Positions 10,450 to 20,831 of a stretch of DNA of 64,000 bases are shown here, piece by piece (the stretch's first letter is position 1; each line of letters begins with the position of its first letter). Origin of the DNA: Pseudomonas taiwanensis DSM 21245 (GTDB taxonomy: Bacteria > Pseudomonadota > Gammaproteobacteria > Pseudomonadales > Pseudomonadaceae); contig NZ_AUEC01000005.1 of assembly GCF_000425785.1 (NCBI RefSeq), positions 186,001 to 250,000 on the forward strand, written 5' to 3'. Both the position numbers and the translations under genes were made by a program. The notes below the pieces were generated by a model that worked only from the letters and a program-made list of their open reading frames with translations, was not told where the DNA came from and did no database searches.

Positions 10450-11246
10450 CAGAAATCTCCAAACATCAAGGCGGTCAGAATAAAGTCCAGACCCAGGACA
10501 GCCAGCGAGGCATAGACCACGGTCTTGGTGGTGGCACGGCTGATCCCTTCTGAGGTGGGCTCACAGTCGTACCCCTGGAATACGGCGATCCAGGTGACGA
10601 CGAAGGCGAACACCAGGCTCTTGATCAGCCCGTTGAGCACGTCGTCGGTAAAGGAAACACTGTTCTGCATGTTGGCCCAGAACGAGCCCTCGTAGACACC
10701 CAGCCAGTCGACGGCGACCCAGGACCCACCCCAGATACCGACCACGCTGAAGATCAACGCCAGCATCGGCAACGAGATGAAGCCGGCCCACAGGCGCGGC
10801 GCGACGATGTACTTGAGCGGGTCGACACCGATCATTTCCAGGCTCGACAGTTGCTCGGTGGACTTCATGTTGCCGATTTCGGCGGTCAGCGCCGAGCCTG
10901 CGCGACCGGCGAACAGCAGCGCAGTCACCACCGGGCCGAGCTCACGCAGCAAGGTCAGCGCGACCATCTGCCCCACCGCCTGCTCGGAACCGTACTTGGT
11001 CAGGATGCTGTAGCCCTGCAGCGCCAGCACCATGCCGATGAACACACCGGAAACGACGATGATCGCCAGCGACAGCACGCCGACCGAATACAACTGCTTG
11101 GTCAGCAGCTGGAAGCCGCCACCGATACCCCCACGCCCTACCAGTGCGTGGAACAGGAACAGGCAGGAACGCCCCAGCACCGCCAGCACGTCGATCGCCG
11201 AGCGACCGAACAGACGGATACGTTCGAGTAAGGATTTTCTGCGCAT
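10449..11246 (-). CDS. mlaE: MlaE, phospholipid transporter permease
   Basis: MlaE is the polytopic permease of the inner-membrane Mla ABC complex. The 265-residue protein shows [24 protein letters not shown] followed by [21 protein letters not shown], the highly conserved coupling region of the MlaE/permease family, and at least five hydrophobic segments. The start is the ATG at 11244-11246, which overlaps the mlaF stop (TGATG); a TTG one codon earlier is also in frame. Confidence 0.95.
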   Translation of the reverse strand: MRRKSLLERIRLFGRSAIDVLAVLGRSCLFLFHALVGRGGIGGGFQLLTKQLYSVGVLSLAIIVVSGVFIGMVLALQGYSILTKYGSEQAVGQMVALTLLRELGPVVTALLFAGRAGSALTAEIGNMKSTEQLSSLEMIGVDPLKYIVAPRLWAGFISLPMLALIFSVVGIWGGSWVAVDWLGVYEGSFWANMQNSVSFTDDVLNGLIKSLVFAFVVTWIAVFQGYDCEPTSEGISRATTKTVVYASLAVLGLDFILTALMFGDF

Positions 11247-12055
11247 CAACGCGCCCCCAGCAGATCGGCGCGGTAGTCAGGCGCGGGAAAGTGGAATGGC
11301 ACCGGACCGTCCGGGTCACCCTTCATGAACTGGCGGATGCGTGGATTGTCGGAGCCCATCAGTTCGTCCGGAGTGCCCTGCCCCAGTACCTGCCCATCAC
11401 CGACCACATAGATGTAGTCAGCGATGCTGGCGGTTTCGGCCAGATCGTGGGAAACGACGATGCTGGTGATACCCAGCGCATCGTTGAGCAGGCGGATCAG
11501 CCGCACCAATACGCCCATGGCGATTGGGTCCTGGCCGACGAAGGGCTCGTCGTACATCAGGATCTGCGGATCCAGCGCAATCGCGCGGGCCAGCGCCACG
11601 CGGCGCTTCATGCCACCCGACAGTTCGTCCGGCATCAGGTCGATGGCGCCGCGCAGGCCGACGGCCTGAAGCTTCATCAACACGATGTCACGAATCATTT
11701 CGTCGGACAGCTGGGTATGCACACGCAGCGGGAATGCGACATTCTCGAACACGTCGAGGTCGGTGAACAAGGCGCCGCTCTGGAACAGCACCCCCATTTG
11801 CTTGCGCGCATCGAACAGGTCGCTTCGGGACAGCGTAGGCAGGTTCTGCCCGGCCACCCAGACTTCTCCACTGGAAGGACGCAACTGCGCGCCCATCAGG
11901 CGCAGCAATGTGGTCTTGCCGCAACCCGATGGCCCCATGATGCCGGTGACCTTGCCGCGCGGAATGCGTATGTCGACATTGCTGAAAATGCTGCGCGAAC
12001 CGCGCTTGAAGGTGACGCCCTTCAACTCGACCGCGTAGGCGCTATCCACACTCAT
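11246..12055 (-). CDS. mlaF: MlaF, phospholipid transporter ATP-binding protein
   Basis: MlaF is the ABC ATPase that powers the MlaFEDB complex. The 269-residue protein carries Walker [10 protein letters not shown], signature [14 protein letters not shown], Walker [14 protein letters not shown] and a switch His (VVSHDLAE). The C-terminal extension after the nucleotide-binding domain is the part that binds MlaB in known structures. The start has an AAGGAG six bases upstream. It is the first gene of mlaFEDCB and is transcribed divergently from kdsD. Confidence 0.95.
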   Translation of the reverse strand: MSVDSAYAVELKGVTFKRGSRSIFSNVDIRIPRGKVTGIMGPSGCGKTTLLRLMGAQLRPSSGEVWVAGQNLPTLSRSDLFDARKQMGVLFQSGALFTDLDVFENVAFPLRVHTQLSDEMIRDIVLMKLQAVGLRGAIDLMPDELSGGMKRRVALARAIALDPQILMYDEPFVGQDPIAMGVLVRLIRLLNDALGITSIVVSHDLAETASIADYIYVVGDGQVLGQGTPDELMGSDNPRIRQFMKGDPDGPVPFHFPAPDYRADLLGAR

Positions 12056-12303
12056 CTAGACTCCTTGCTAGTGCAACCTCGTCCTAATGGACGCCGGCCC
12101 CCTTCTTGAAGGCACAAGCGCCCCTGGCGGGCCGAATAGCGGGAAACTATATCACCGCTGACAGGGCTGCCCCAAGGCCATGCCTTGACTCGTTCAGCCC
12201 AGGGACAGACTTTCATGACATTCGATAGGACGATGGAAAGGATGAGGGTTTCTTCCATTGCGGCTATAATCGCCGCCTTTTCATCAGGCATTGCTTTCCG
12301 AAC
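12056..12303. promoter_or_regulatory. divergent intergenic region mlaF / kdsD
   Basis: This 248-base spacer should hold promoters for both the mla operon and the kdsD-lpt operon. On the plus strand a perfect TATAAT lies at 12265-12270, 34 bases before the kdsD ATG, but no good -35 element stands 16-18 bases upstream, so the kdsD promoter assignment is tentative. Nothing else stands out. Confidence 0.4.
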
Positions 12304-13278
12304 ATGAGCCAATCCAGCGAGCTGATCCAATCCGCCCAGCGCACCCTGCGCCTTGAACTCGAAGCCGTCCAGAGCCTGATGGCCCGCATCGACGCCAATT
12401 TCGTCAAGGCTTGCGAACTGATCCTGGCGAGCAAGGGCCGGGTCGTCGTGGTCGGCATGGGCAAGTCGGGGCACATCGGCAACAAGATCGCCGCCACCTT
12501 GGCCAGCACCGGCACGCCGGCATTTTTCGTGCACCCTGCCGAAGCCAGCCATGGCGACATGGGCATGATCACCCGCGACGATGTCATTCTCGCCCTGTCC
12601 AACTCCGGCAGCACCGCCGAAATCATTACCCTGCTGCCGTTGATCAAGCGCCTGGGCATCCAGATGATCAGCCTCACCGGTAACCCGGACTCGCCCCTGG
12701 CGCAGGCCGCCGAGGTCAACCTCGACGCCAGCGTCGCCCAGGAAGCCTGCCCGCTGAACCTGGCGCCCACATCCTCGACCACCGCCGCACTGGTGCTGGG
12801 CGATGCCTTGGCCATCGCGCTGCTCGAAGCCCGCGGTTTCACCGCCGAGGATTTCGCCTTCTCGCACCCCGGTGGCGCCTTGGGCCGTCGCCTGCTGCTG
12901 AAAGTCGAGAACGTGATGCACTCGGGCGATGACCTGCCGAAGGTCCAGCGTGGCACCCTGCTCAAGGACGCGCTGCTGGAAATGTCGCGCAAAGGCCTGG
13001 GCATGACCGTGATCCTCGAGCCGGATGGCAAGCTGGCCGGGATCTTCACCGACGGCGACCTGCGCCGCAGCCTGGATCGCAACATCGACGTGCACACCAC
13101 CCTGATCGACCAGGTGATGACCGTGCATGGCAAGACCGCTCGCGCCGAAATGCTGGCCGCCGAAGCCCTGAAAATCATGGAAGACCACAAGATCAGTGCA
13201 CTGGTGGTAGTCGACCAGAACGACCGCCCGACCGGCGCCCTGAACATGCACGACCTGCTGCGCGCCGGGGTCATGTAA
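12304..13278 (+). CDS. kdsD: arabinose-5-phosphate isomerase
   Basis: KdsD converts ribulose 5-phosphate to arabinose 5-phosphate, the first step toward Kdo for LPS. The 324-residue protein has an N-terminal SIS sugar-isomerase domain (about residues 40-180) with VVVGMGKSGHIGNKIAATLA and ALSNSGSTAEIITLLP, and two C-terminal CBS repeats (about 205-324) that start near VMHSGDDLPKV and VMTVHGKTARA. It leads a plus-strand operon with kdsC, lptC, lptA and lptB, the same coupling of Kdo synthesis and LPS export seen in E. coli. Confidence 0.96.
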   Translation: MSQSSELIQSAQRTLRLELEAVQSLMARIDANFVKACELILASKGRVVVVGMGKSGHIGNKIAATLASTGTPAFFVHPAEASHGDMGMITRDDVILALSNSGSTAEIITLLPLIKRLGIQMISLTGNPDSPLAQAAEVNLDASVAQEACPLNLAPTSSTTAALVLGDALAIALLEARGFTAEDFAFSHPGGALGRRLLLKVENVMHSGDDLPKVQRGTLLKDALLEMSRKGLGMTVILEPDGKLAGIFTDGDLRRSLDRNIDVHTTLIDQVMTVHGKTARAEMLAAEALKIMEDHKISALVVVDQNDRPTGALNMHDLLRAGVM

Positions 13279-13285
13279 GGAGAGC

Positions 13286-13816
13286 ATGGACATGAACCAA
13301 GACCTCACGCAACGCGGCAAGGCCATCAAGCTGGCCGTCTTCGACGTCGACGGCGTCCTCACCGACGGCCGCCTGTACTTCCTCGAAGACGGCAGTGAGT
13401 TCAAGACCTTCAACACCCTCGATGGCCAGGGCATCAAGATGCTCATGGCCACGGGCGTGACCACGGCCATCATCAGCGGACGCAAGACGCCAGTGGTCGA
13501 GCGTCGGGCCAGGAACCTGGGCATCCCGCACCTGTACCAAGGCCGGGAAGACAAACTGGTGGTGCTCGACGGCCTGCTCGCCGAACTGGGCCTAAGCTAT
13601 GAACAGGTCGCCTACCTGGGCGACGACCTGCCCGACCTCCCCGTGATTCGCCGGGTGGGCCTGGGCATGGCGGTGGCCAGCGCCGCACCGTTCGTTCGCC
13701 AGCACGCCCATGGCGTGACCCAGGCACGCGGCGGCGAAGGCGCCGCCCGCGAGTTCTGTGAACTGATCATGCAGGCCCAGGGCACCCTGGACGCTGCCAA
13801 CGCAAATTACCTGTAG
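13286..13816 (+). CDS. kdsC: 3-deoxy-D-manno-octulosonate 8-phosphate phosphatase
   Basis: KdsC removes phosphate from Kdo-8-P to give Kdo. This 176-residue HAD protein without a cap domain has the nucleophile motif FDVDGVLTDG (Asp20, Asp22), motif II IISGRKTP and motif IV YLGDDLPDLPV. KdsC works as a tetramer with its C-terminal tail closing neighbouring active sites. An AGGAG stands before the first ATG (13286); a second ATG two codons later is equally possible. Seven bases separate it from kdsD. Confidence 0.95.
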   Translation: MDMNQDLTQRGKAIKLAVFDVDGVLTDGRLYFLEDGSEFKTFNTLDGQGIKMLMATGVTTAIISGRKTPVVERRARNLGIPHLYQGREDKLVVLDGLLAELGLSYEQVAYLGDDLPDLPVIRRVGLGMAVASAAPFVRQHAHGVTQARGGEGAAREFCELIMQAQGTLDAANANYL

Positions 13817-13824
13817 AGCCGCCC

Positions 13825-14397
13825 ATGTTCAGCAAGAAAGCCCGCACCATCGCGCTGCTCGCGGTCATTGCCGCCCTGCTGGTGGCAATCGGCTACTGGA
13901 ACGTCAGCCCGGAGAGTTTCCTCGACAAGCCTGCGGCCCAGGTGGACGAGAGCGCGATCGACTACTATGCGATCAATGCCCATAGCCTGCAGTTTCTGCC
14001 CGACGGCAAGCTGCAGTACGAAATGACCGCCGACAAGGTCGAGCACCTGACCGCCAGCGAAGTCACCCTGGTGACCAAGCCTGACCTGCACCTGTACCGC
14101 GGCACCGAGTTCCCCTGGCACGTGCAGAGCGCGCGCGCCGAGGTCAACCCGGATGGCACCGAGGTCGAACTGATCGACCAGGTTCGCGTTGCCCGTACCG
14201 ACGAGAAGCAGCGCGAAACCATCATTACCAGCTCACGCATGACCGTGTTCCCGCAGAAGCAATATGCGCAGACCGAGCAAGCCGTTAGAATCGACGGCGC
14301 CGGTGGCACAACTACGGGCAAAGGAATGAAAGCGTATTTGAAAGAAGGCAGGATGGACCTGCTCTCTAACGTAAGAGGACAGTATGAGGCTCGTTAA
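13825..14397 (+). CDS. lptC: LPS export protein LptC
   Basis: LptC is the bitopic inner-membrane protein that passes LPS from LptBFG to LptA. The 190-residue product has one N-terminal transmembrane helix (TIALLAVIAALLVAIGYW) and a periplasmic beta-jellyroll region with MTADKVEHLTASEVTLVTKP and TTTGKGMKAYLKEGRMDLLS. It lies eight bases after kdsC and overlaps lptA by 14 bases. Confidence 0.93.
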   Translation: MFSKKARTIALLAVIAALLVAIGYWNVSPESFLDKPAAQVDESAIDYYAINAHSLQFLPDGKLQYEMTADKVEHLTASEVTLVTKPDLHLYRGTEFPWHVQSARAEVNPDGTEVELIDQVRVARTDEKQRETIITSSRMTVFPQKQYAQTEQAVRIDGAGGTTTGKGMKAYLKEGRMDLLSNVRGQYEAR

Positions 14398-14908
14398 AAC
14401 CCTCCCCCTTTTGCTCAGCCTGAGCGCAGCACTGGGAAGCGCGAGCGCCTTCGCCCTGCCGAACGACCGTGACCAGCCGATCCGCATCCAGGCCGACAAC
14501 GCTCACCTGGACGACAAGCAAGGCGTGGCGACCTACACCGGCGATGTGATCATCACCCAAGGTTCGATGATGATCAAAGGCAACACCGTGACCATCACTC
14601 GCGCCCAGTCGGGCGACATCGACGTGGTGACTTCGGTTGGCAACCTGGCCTACTTCGAGCAGCAGCAGAGCGCCGCCAAGCCCGACAAGATGAAAGGCTG
14701 GGCCGTGACCATTCAGTACCAGGCGCAGAAAGACATGGTGATCCTCACCGACCGCGCCAAGGTCGAGAACGAAGGCAACACCACCGAAGGCGAGAAGATC
14801 GTCTACAACACCAAGACCCAGGTTGCGACCGCGGGCCGAGGTGGCAACGTGACTGCACCGCGTCAGCGTATCGACATGGTGATCCAGCCGAAGAAGAAGG
14901 CCGAGTAA
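14384..14908 (+). CDS. lptA: LPS transport periplasmic protein LptA
   Basis: LptA forms the periplasmic bridge for LPS between LptC and LptD. The 174-residue precursor has a signal peptide (LPLLLSLSAALGSASAFA) followed by the OstA-like N-domain: DQPIRIQADNAHLDDKQGVA, YTGDVIITQGSMMIKGNTV and a long beta-jellyroll. The first codons overlap the end of lptC and the stop abuts the lptB ATG, so lptCAB are probably translated together. Confidence 0.95.
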   Translation: MRLVKTLPLLLSLSAALGSASAFALPNDRDQPIRIQADNAHLDDKQGVATYTGDVIITQGSMMIKGNTVTITRAQSGDIDVVTSVGNLAYFEQQQSAAKPDKMKGWAVTIQYQAQKDMVILTDRAKVENEGNTTEGEKIVYNTKTQVATAGRGGNVTAPRQRIDMVIQPKKKAE

Positions 14909-15634
<726 letters not shown>

Positions 15635-15806
15635 CCCCGGCGCGCCTGGAGCACTGGCAATCCCGCCTCATCGAGGCTTAAGTTGTTACAGCGCTCTAGG
15701 CAAACGCTACAATTTAAGGCATAAAACTTGCTTGATTTGGCGCTCCGGCGCCCTCGTGTAGTGGATGGCGCATGCGCGCCGGCGAACAAGGTATTTAGCC
15801 CCAGCC
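15635..15806 (+). promoter_or_regulatory. lptB-rpoN spacer with a candidate promoter
   Basis: The 172 bases before rpoN hold a candidate sigma-70 promoter: TACAAT at 15708-15713 with GTTACA 17 bases upstream (15685-15690). rpoN may also be reached by read-through from the kdsD-lptB operon, because I see no terminator after lptB. Confidence 0.3.
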
Positions 15807-17300
15807 ATGAAACCATCGCTCGTCCTAAAAATGGGCCAGCAACTGACGATGACACCGCAGTTGCAACAGGCCATCCGCCTGCTTCAGCTCTCTACCCTGG
15901 ACCTCCAGCAGGAAATCCAGGAAGCGCTGGAGTCCAATCCGATGCTCGAACGTCAGGAAGACGGCGACGACTTCGACAACAGCGACCCGATGGCGGACAA
16001 CGCCGAGAACAAACCGGTCGCCGAAGTTCAGGACAACAGTTTCCAGGAAAGCGCACCAAGCGCCGAGAACCTGGAAGACGGTGAGTGGAACGAGCGCATT
16101 CCCAACGAGCTTCCCGTCGACACCGCGTGGGAAGATATCTACCAGACCAGTGCCAGCAGCCTGCCCAGCAACGATGATGACGAGTGGGACTTCACCACCC
16201 GCACCTCCGCGGGCGAGAGCCTGCAGAGCCACCTGCTGTGGCAACTGAACCTGGCGCCGATGTCCGACACCGACCGCCTGATCGCCGTGACCCTGATCGA
16301 CAGCATCAACGACCAGGGCTACCTCGAGGATACCCTCGAAGAAATCTGCGAGGGCTTCGACCCAGAGCTGGACATCGAGCTGGACGAGGTCGAAGCCGTC
16401 CTGCACCGCATCCAGCAATTCGAGCCTGCCGGGGTGGGCGCTCGCAATCTTGGCGAGTGCCTGCTGCTGCAACTGCGCCAACTGCCCGCCAGCACACCGT
16501 GGATGAGCGAAGCCAAGCGCCTGGTGGTCGATTTCATCGACCTGCTCGGCAGCCGCGACTACAGCCAGCTGATGCGCCGCATGAAGCTCAAGGAAGACGA
16601 ACTGCGCCAGGTCATCGAACTGGTACAGAGCCTCAACCCACGACCGGGCTCGCAGATCGAATCCAGTGAGCCGGAGTATGTGGTCCCCGACGTGATCGTG
16701 CGCAAGGACAACGACCGCTGGCTGGTCGAGCTGAACCAGGAGGCGATCCCACGGCTGCGGGTCAATCCGCAGTATGCCGGTTTCGTCCGCCGTGCCGACA
16801 CCAGCGCCGACAACACCTTCATGCGCAATCAGCTGCAAGAGGCGCGCTGGTTCATCAAGAGCCTGCAAAGCCGCAATGAGACCCTGATGAAGGTCGCCAC
16901 CCAGATCGTCGAACACCAGCGCGGTTTCCTCGACCACGGCGACGAAGCGATGAAGCCGTTGGTCCTGCACGACATCGCCGAAGCGGTGGGCATGCACGAG
17001 TCGACCATTTCCCGGGTAACCACCCAGAAATACATGCACACGCCGCGCGGCATCTACGAACTGAAATACTTTTTCTCCAGCCATGTGAGCACCTCCGAAG
17101 GCGGAGAATGCTCGTCTACGGCGATCCGCGCGATCATCAAGAAACTGGTTGCGGCGGAAAATCAGAAAAAGCCATTGAGTGACAGCAAGATCGCTGGTTT
17201 ACTGGAGGCACAAGGCATTCAGGTAGCCCGTCGCACCGTCGCCAAGTACCGCGAGTCCCTCGGCATCGCGCCGTCGAGCGAGCGCAAGCGACTGATGTAG
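15807..17300 (+). CDS. rpoN: RNA polymerase sigma-54 factor RpoN
   Basis: RpoN directs RNA polymerase to -24/-12 promoters that need bacterial enhancer-binding proteins, covering nitrogen, carbon and motility genes. The 497-residue protein has the Q- and L-rich region I ([20 protein letters not shown]), an acidic region II, the core-binding and HTH region ([18 protein letters not shown]) and the RpoN box [10 protein letters not shown] at about residues 474-483. The start is the ATG at 15807; 14 further codons upstream do not fit the family. It heads the classic rpoN-hpf-ptsN-rapZ-ptsO cluster. Confidence 0.98.
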   Translation: MKPSLVLKMGQQLTMTPQLQQAIRLLQLSTLDLQQEIQEALESNPMLERQEDGDDFDNSDPMADNAENKPVAEVQDNSFQESAPSAENLEDGEWNERIPNELPVDTAWEDIYQTSASSLPSNDDDEWDFTTRTSAGESLQSHLLWQLNLAPMSDTDRLIAVTLIDSINDQGYLEDTLEEICEGFDPELDIELDEVEAVLHRIQQFEPAGVGARNLGECLLLQLRQLPASTPWMSEAKRLVVDFIDLLGSRDYSQLMRRMKLKEDELRQVIELVQSLNPRPGSQIESSEPEYVVPDVIVRKDNDRWLVELNQEAIPRLRVNPQYAGFVRRADTSADNTFMRNQLQEARWFIKSLQSRNETLMKVATQIVEHQRGFLDHGDEAMKPLVLHDIAEAVGMHESTISRVTTQKYMHTPRGIYELKYFFSSHVSTSEGGECSSTAIRAIIKKLVAAENQKKPLSDSKIAGLLEAQGIQVARRTVAKYRESLGIAPSSERKRLM

Positions 17301-17327
17301 CCCCTGAATGTGCCACAGCGTTTGCGG

Positions 17328-17352
17328 GGCAGGTGCAATACCTGCCTCTTTA
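17328..17352 (+). terminator. hairpin with short U tract between rpoN and hpf
   Basis: GGCAGGT (17328-17334) pairs with ACCTGCC (17340-17346) around a GCAAT loop and is followed by TCTTTA. This 7-bp stem with a weak U tract, placed 28 bases after the rpoN stop and 27 before hpf, may be a partial terminator or RNA-processing site that sets different levels of RpoN and HPF. Confidence 0.5.
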
Positions 17353-17378
17353 TGCACGGGCAACAAAGGAGAAGCTGT

Positions 17379-17687
17379 ATGCAAGTCAACATCAGTGGAC
17401 ACCATGTAGAAGTCACCTCCCCTCTGCGCGAATACGTAGAGCAAAAGCTTAAGCGCGTGGAGGGTCACTTCGACAAGATCACCAACGTGCAGGTCATCCT
17501 GAAAGTCGAGAAGCTGCAACAGAAGGTCGAAGCGACCCTGCAGATTCCTGGTGGCGAAGTGGTCGCAAACGCGGAACACGAAGACATGTATGCAGCGATC
17601 GACGCCATGGCCGACAAGCTCGACCGCCAACTGAAAAAACACAAGGAAAAACAGCAAAGCCTGCTGCAAGGTGCAGCCGCCCGCTGA
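17379..17687 (+). CDS. hpf: ribosome hibernation promoting factor (short HPF)
   Basis: This 102-residue protein is the short HPF form that helps join 70S ribosomes into inactive 100S dimers in starved cells. It begins MQVNISGHHVEVTSPLREYV and continues with KLKRVEGHFDKITNVQV, the usual family pattern; there is no C-terminal dimerisation domain of the long form. AAAGGAG lies ten bases before the ATG. It sits between rpoN and ptsN, as in most proteobacteria. Confidence 0.95.
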   Translation: MQVNISGHHVEVTSPLREYVEQKLKRVEGHFDKITNVQVILKVEKLQQKVEATLQIPGGEVVANAEHEDMYAAIDAMADKLDRQLKKHKEKQQSLLQGAAAR

Positions 17688-17699
17688 TCCCCCTCATCC

Positions 17700-18164
17700 A
17701 TGATCCGACTTGAAACCATCCTGACCCCCGGCCGTTCCCTCGTGAACGTGCCGGGAGGCAGTAAAAAGCGCGCCCTCGAGAAGGTCGCCACACTGATTGC
17801 CGAACAAGTTCCAGAACTGGAGATGCAAGACGTCTTCGAAAAACTGGTCGGTCGTGAAAAGCTCGGCTCGACCGGTTTCGGCAACGGTATTGCCATCCCC
17901 CACTGCCGACTCGAAGGCTGCACGGCACCTGTCAGCGCACTGCTGCATCTGGATGCCCCTATCGACTACGACGCCATTGATGGCGCACCGGTAGACCTGC
18001 TGTTCGTCCTGCTGGTCCCCGAAGCGGCCACCGATGCCCACCTTGAACTGCTGCGCCAGATCGCCAGCATGCTCGATCGCAAGGAGGTCCGCGATCGCCT
18101 GCGTGCCGCCGACAGCAGCGAGGCCCTGTTCCAGGTAGTCCTGGACGTACAGAACGAGCACTGA
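17700..18164 (+). CDS. ptsN: nitrogen PTS protein EIIA(Ntr)
   Basis: PtsN is the terminal phospho-acceptor of the nitrogen PTS (PtsP to PtsO to PtsN) and in P. putida affects carbon source use, potassium and polymer storage. The 154-residue EIIA-fructose-type domain has the phosphorylation site GIAIPHCR with His68. It starts 12 bases after hpf and is followed two bases later by rapZ. Confidence 0.96.
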   Translation: MIRLETILTPGRSLVNVPGGSKKRALEKVATLIAEQVPELEMQDVFEKLVGREKLGSTGFGNGIAIPHCRLEGCTAPVSALLHLDAPIDYDAIDGAPVDLLFVLLVPEAATDAHLELLRQIASMLDRKEVRDRLRAADSSEALFQVVLDVQNEH

Positions 18165-18166
18165 AC

Positions 18167-19021
18167 ATGCGCCTGATCATCGTCAGCGGCCGCTCCGGTT
18201 CGGGCAAGAGTACCGCCCTTGATGTGCTGGAAGACAACGGCTACTACTGCATCGACAACCTCCCCGCCGGGCTGCTGCCGCAGTTGGCGGAGAACGCGCT
18301 GATCAACACCGAGTTGCAGCAGCCCAAGGTTGCTGTCTCCATCGATGCCCGCAACCTGCCCAGCCACCTGACGCGGTTTCCCGAGTTGCTCGAAGAAGCT
18401 CGTGGCAGGCACATCCAGTGCGATGTCCTGTTTCTGGACGCTGATGAAGAAACGCTGCTCAAACGCTTCTCGGAGACCCGGCGACGCCATCCGCTGACCA
18501 ATGCCAACCGTTCGCTGGCCGAGGCGATCCGTGTCGAAAGCGAGCTGCTAGGGCCGATTTCCGACCTGGCCGACCTCAAGATCGACACCACCAACCTCAA
18601 CCTGTACCAACTACGCGACTCGATCAAGCTGCGCCTGCTCAACCAGCCTGAACCTGGAACGGCATTCCTGGTCGAATCGTTCGGTTTCAAGCGCGGCATG
18701 CCGGTCGACGCCGACCTGGTGTTCGATGTGCGCTGCCTGCCTAATCCTTACTGGAAGCCAGAGCTGCGCGAACATTCCGGCCTCGATCAACCGGTTATCG
18801 ACTACCTGGCTGCCCAGCCGGATGTCGAAGAGATGTTCAACGATATCTCCAGCTACCTGCTCAAGTGGTTACCCCGCTTCGCCGCCAGCAACCGCGCCTA
18901 CGTCACCATTGCCATTGGTTGCACCGGTGGCCACCACCGCTCTGTGTACCTGACCGAACGTCTCGGCCAGTTGCTCCAGCAATCTTTGAAAAACGTCCAG
19001 GTCCGCCACCGCGACCTATAG
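18167..19021 (+). CDS. rapZ: RNase adapter protein RapZ
   Basis: In E. coli RapZ binds glucosamine 6-phosphate and the sRNA GlmZ and guides RNase E to it; in Pseudomonas its RNA partner is not certain. The 284-residue protein has an N-terminal kinase-like P-loop GRSGSGKST (residues 8-16), a Walker B-like stretch [10 protein letters not shown] and a C-terminal half with [18 protein letters not shown] and [12 protein letters not shown]. The gene begins two bases after ptsN and precedes ptsO by 20. Confidence 0.95.
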   Translation: MRLIIVSGRSGSGKSTALDVLEDNGYYCIDNLPAGLLPQLAENALINTELQQPKVAVSIDARNLPSHLTRFPELLEEARGRHIQCDVLFLDADEETLLKRFSETRRRHPLTNANRSLAEAIRVESELLGPISDLADLKIDTTNLNLYQLRDSIKLRLLNQPEPGTAFLVESFGFKRGMPVDADLVFDVRCLPNPYWKPELREHSGLDQPVIDYLAAQPDVEEMFNDISSYLLKWLPRFAASNRAYVTIAIGCTGGHHRSVYLTERLGQLLQQSLKNVQVRHRDL

Positions 19022-19041
19022 CCCACAGGATCCGCACCACG

Positions 19042-19314
19042 ATGCCCGCCCGCGAAATAACCATCATCAACAAGCTGGGTCTGCATGCCCGGGCGGCAGC
19101 CAAGTTCGTCGGCGTGGCCGGTCGATTCCCCTGCCAGGTCAGGGTCGGCCGAGCTCCGGACAAGATGGTGGACGGCAAGAGCATCATGGCCGTGATGATG
19201 CTGGCGGCGGGCAAAGGCACCCAGGTGCATCTGCTCACCGAGGGCGAGCAGGATGATGAAGCCATGGAAGCGCTGGTAGCGCTGATCAACAACTATTTCG
19301 ACGAAGGCGAGTAA
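19042..19314 (+). CDS. ptsO: phosphocarrier protein NPr
   Basis: NPr is the HPr-like phosphocarrier of the nitrogen PTS, passing phosphate from PtsP to PtsN. The 90-residue protein starts MPAREITIINKLGLHARAAA with phospho-acceptor His15; the later segment KSIMAVMMLAAGKGTQVHL matches HPr proteins. There is no regulatory Ser46-kinase partner expected in Pseudomonas. It is the last gene of the plus-strand cluster and is followed by a palindromic repeat pair. Confidence 0.95.
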   Translation: MPAREITIINKLGLHARAAAKFVGVAGRFPCQVRVGRAPDKMVDGKSIMAVMMLAAGKGTQVHLLTEGEQDDEAMEALVALINNYFDEGE

Positions 19315-19371
19315 TCGCCGGGGCTCGACACAGTGTCTCCGCGTTGTGAGATCGAGCGCCTGCGCGACGCC

Positions 19372-19434
19372 TCGCGAGCAAAGCTCGCTCCTACCCCGAT
19401 CGCGAGGGTCTGTAGGAGCGAGCCTTGCTCGCTA
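19372..19434. repeat. inverted intergenic repeat pair (second REP-like family)
   Basis: Copies CGCGAGCAAAGCTCGCTCC (19373-19391) and GGAGCGAGCCTTGCTCGC (about 19415-19432) face each other in the gap between the convergent ptsO and fumC genes. The core (GCGAGC-AA-GCTCGCTCC) differs from the GCCGGC-type REPs seen elsewhere in the window. Confidence 0.7.
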
Positions 19435-19454
19435 TACGCCGCACAGGCGCAAGA

Positions 19455-20831
19455 TCAGATACCACCGGCAGTCAGTTTTTCAGGATCCAGCAGCGCTTCG
19501 AGCTGATCACGCGACAAGTCGGTGTGCTCCAGCGCCACGTCGATGATCGGGCGACCCTGCTTGTACGCGGTCTTGGCGATCTCGGCGGCCTTGAGGTAGC
19601 CAATGATCGGGTTCAGTGCGGTCACCAGGATCGGATTGCGCGCCAAGGCCTCCTTGAGCTTGCCTTCATTGACCTTGAAGCTGGCAATGGCCTTGTCGGC
19701 CAGCAGGCGGCTGGCATTGGCCATCAGCTCGATGCTCTCCAGCAGGTTGCGGGCAATCACCGGCAACATGACGTTCAGCTCGAAGTTGCCCGACTGACCG
19801 GCCACGGCGATGGTCGCGTCGTTGCCGATCACCTGCGCGGCAACCATGGCGGTGGCTTCTGGAATCACCGGGTTGACCTTGCCCGGCATGATCGACGACC
19901 CAGGCTGCAGCGCTTGCAGCTCGATCTCCCCCAGACCGGCCAACGGTCCGGAGTTCATCCAGCGCAGGTCATTGGCGATTTTCATCAACGCAACGGCGGT
20001 GGTCTTGAGCTGGCCTGAAAGCGCTACTGCGGTGTCCTGCGAGCCGATCAGCGCGAACAGGTTCTGCCCAGGCGTGAACGGAACCTGGCTCAGGTCACTC
20101 AAGTGGTGGGCGAAGCAGGCCGCGAACCGTGGGTGGGCGTTGATTCCGGTACCGACGGCCGTGCCCCCCTGGGCCAGGGCCTGCAAGCTGGGCAACGTCG
20201 CCTCGATATGGCCCCGCGCGCCGCTGATCTGAGCCGCCCAGCCATCGAGCACCTGGCTCATGCGCACCGGCATGGCATCCATAAGGTGGGTACGACCGGT
20301 CTTGACGAACTGATGGACTTGCAGCGACTTCGCTTCGATCACCTGCACCAAATGGTCCAGCGCAGGCAGCAGTTGGCCATGCAAGGCCAAGGCGGCACTG
20401 ACATGGAGGGTGGTCGGGATGATGTCGTTGCTGCTCTGGCCGCAATTGACGTGATCGTTGGCATTGACCGGCGCTCCGAGCACACGGCTGGCCAAGGTGG
20501 CGATCACCTCGTTGGCGTTCATATTGGAGCTGGTACCCGAGCCGGTCTGGTAGACATCTACCGGGAAGTGCTGGATGAAGTCACCGGCCAACAACTGCTC
20601 GACTGCCGTGACGATGGCCTGGCCCTGCGCGACGCTCAGTTGCTCGAGCTCGATATTGGCCTTGGCCGCCGCAGCCTTTGCCAGCAGCAATGCACGGATG
20701 AACTGGGCGGGCATGCGCTGACCGCTGATCGGGAAATTGTCGACCGCGCGTTGGGTCTGGGCACCGTACAGGGCCTGGGCCGGCACCTGGAGTTCGCCCA
20801 TGCTGTCACGCTCGATACGGGTATCACTCAT
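19455..20831 (-). CDS. fumC: class II (iron-independent) fumarase
   Basis: FumC hydrates fumarate to malate without an Fe-S cluster, so it can replace the iron-dependent fumarase when iron is short or oxidants are present. The 458-residue protein has the superfamily signature GSSIMPGKVNP near residue 320, TGSGTSSNMNANEV and NDHVNCGQSSNDIIPT. The start is the ATG at 20829-20831, overlapping the end of fagA by eight bases. The fagA-fumC arrangement behind a Fur box indicates induction by iron limitation. No sodA follows. Confidence 0.96.
   Translation of the reverse strand: MSDTRIERDSMGELQVPAQALYGAQTQRAVDNFPISGQRMPAQFIRALLLAKAAAAKANIELEQLSVAQGQAIVTAVEQLLAGDFIQHFPVDVYQTGSGTSSNMNANEVIATLASRVLGAPVNANDHVNCGQSSNDIIPTTLHVSAALALHGQLLPALDHLVQVIEAKSLQVHQFVKTGRTHLMDAMPVRMSQVLDGWAAQISGARGHIEATLPSLQALAQGGTAVGTGINAHPRFAACFAHHLSDLSQVPFTPGQNLFALIGSQDTAVALSGQLKTTAVALMKIANDLRWMNSGPLAGLGEIELQALQPGSSIMPGKVNPVIPEATAMVAAQVIGNDATIAVAGQSGNFELNVMLPVIARNLLESIELMANASRLLADKAIASFKVNEGKLKEALARNPILVTALNPIIGYLKAAEIAKTAYKQGRPIIDVALEHTDLSRDQLEALLDPEKLTAGGI

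Noticed and set aside
12242..12270. Full sigma-70 promoter for kdsD at TATAAT 12265
   Set aside because: The -10 is perfect, but no acceptable -35 lies at the right distance, so I report only the region.
15635..15806. Sigma-54 autoregulatory site before rpoN
   Set aside because: No GG-N10-GC element with the right flanks was found in the spacer.
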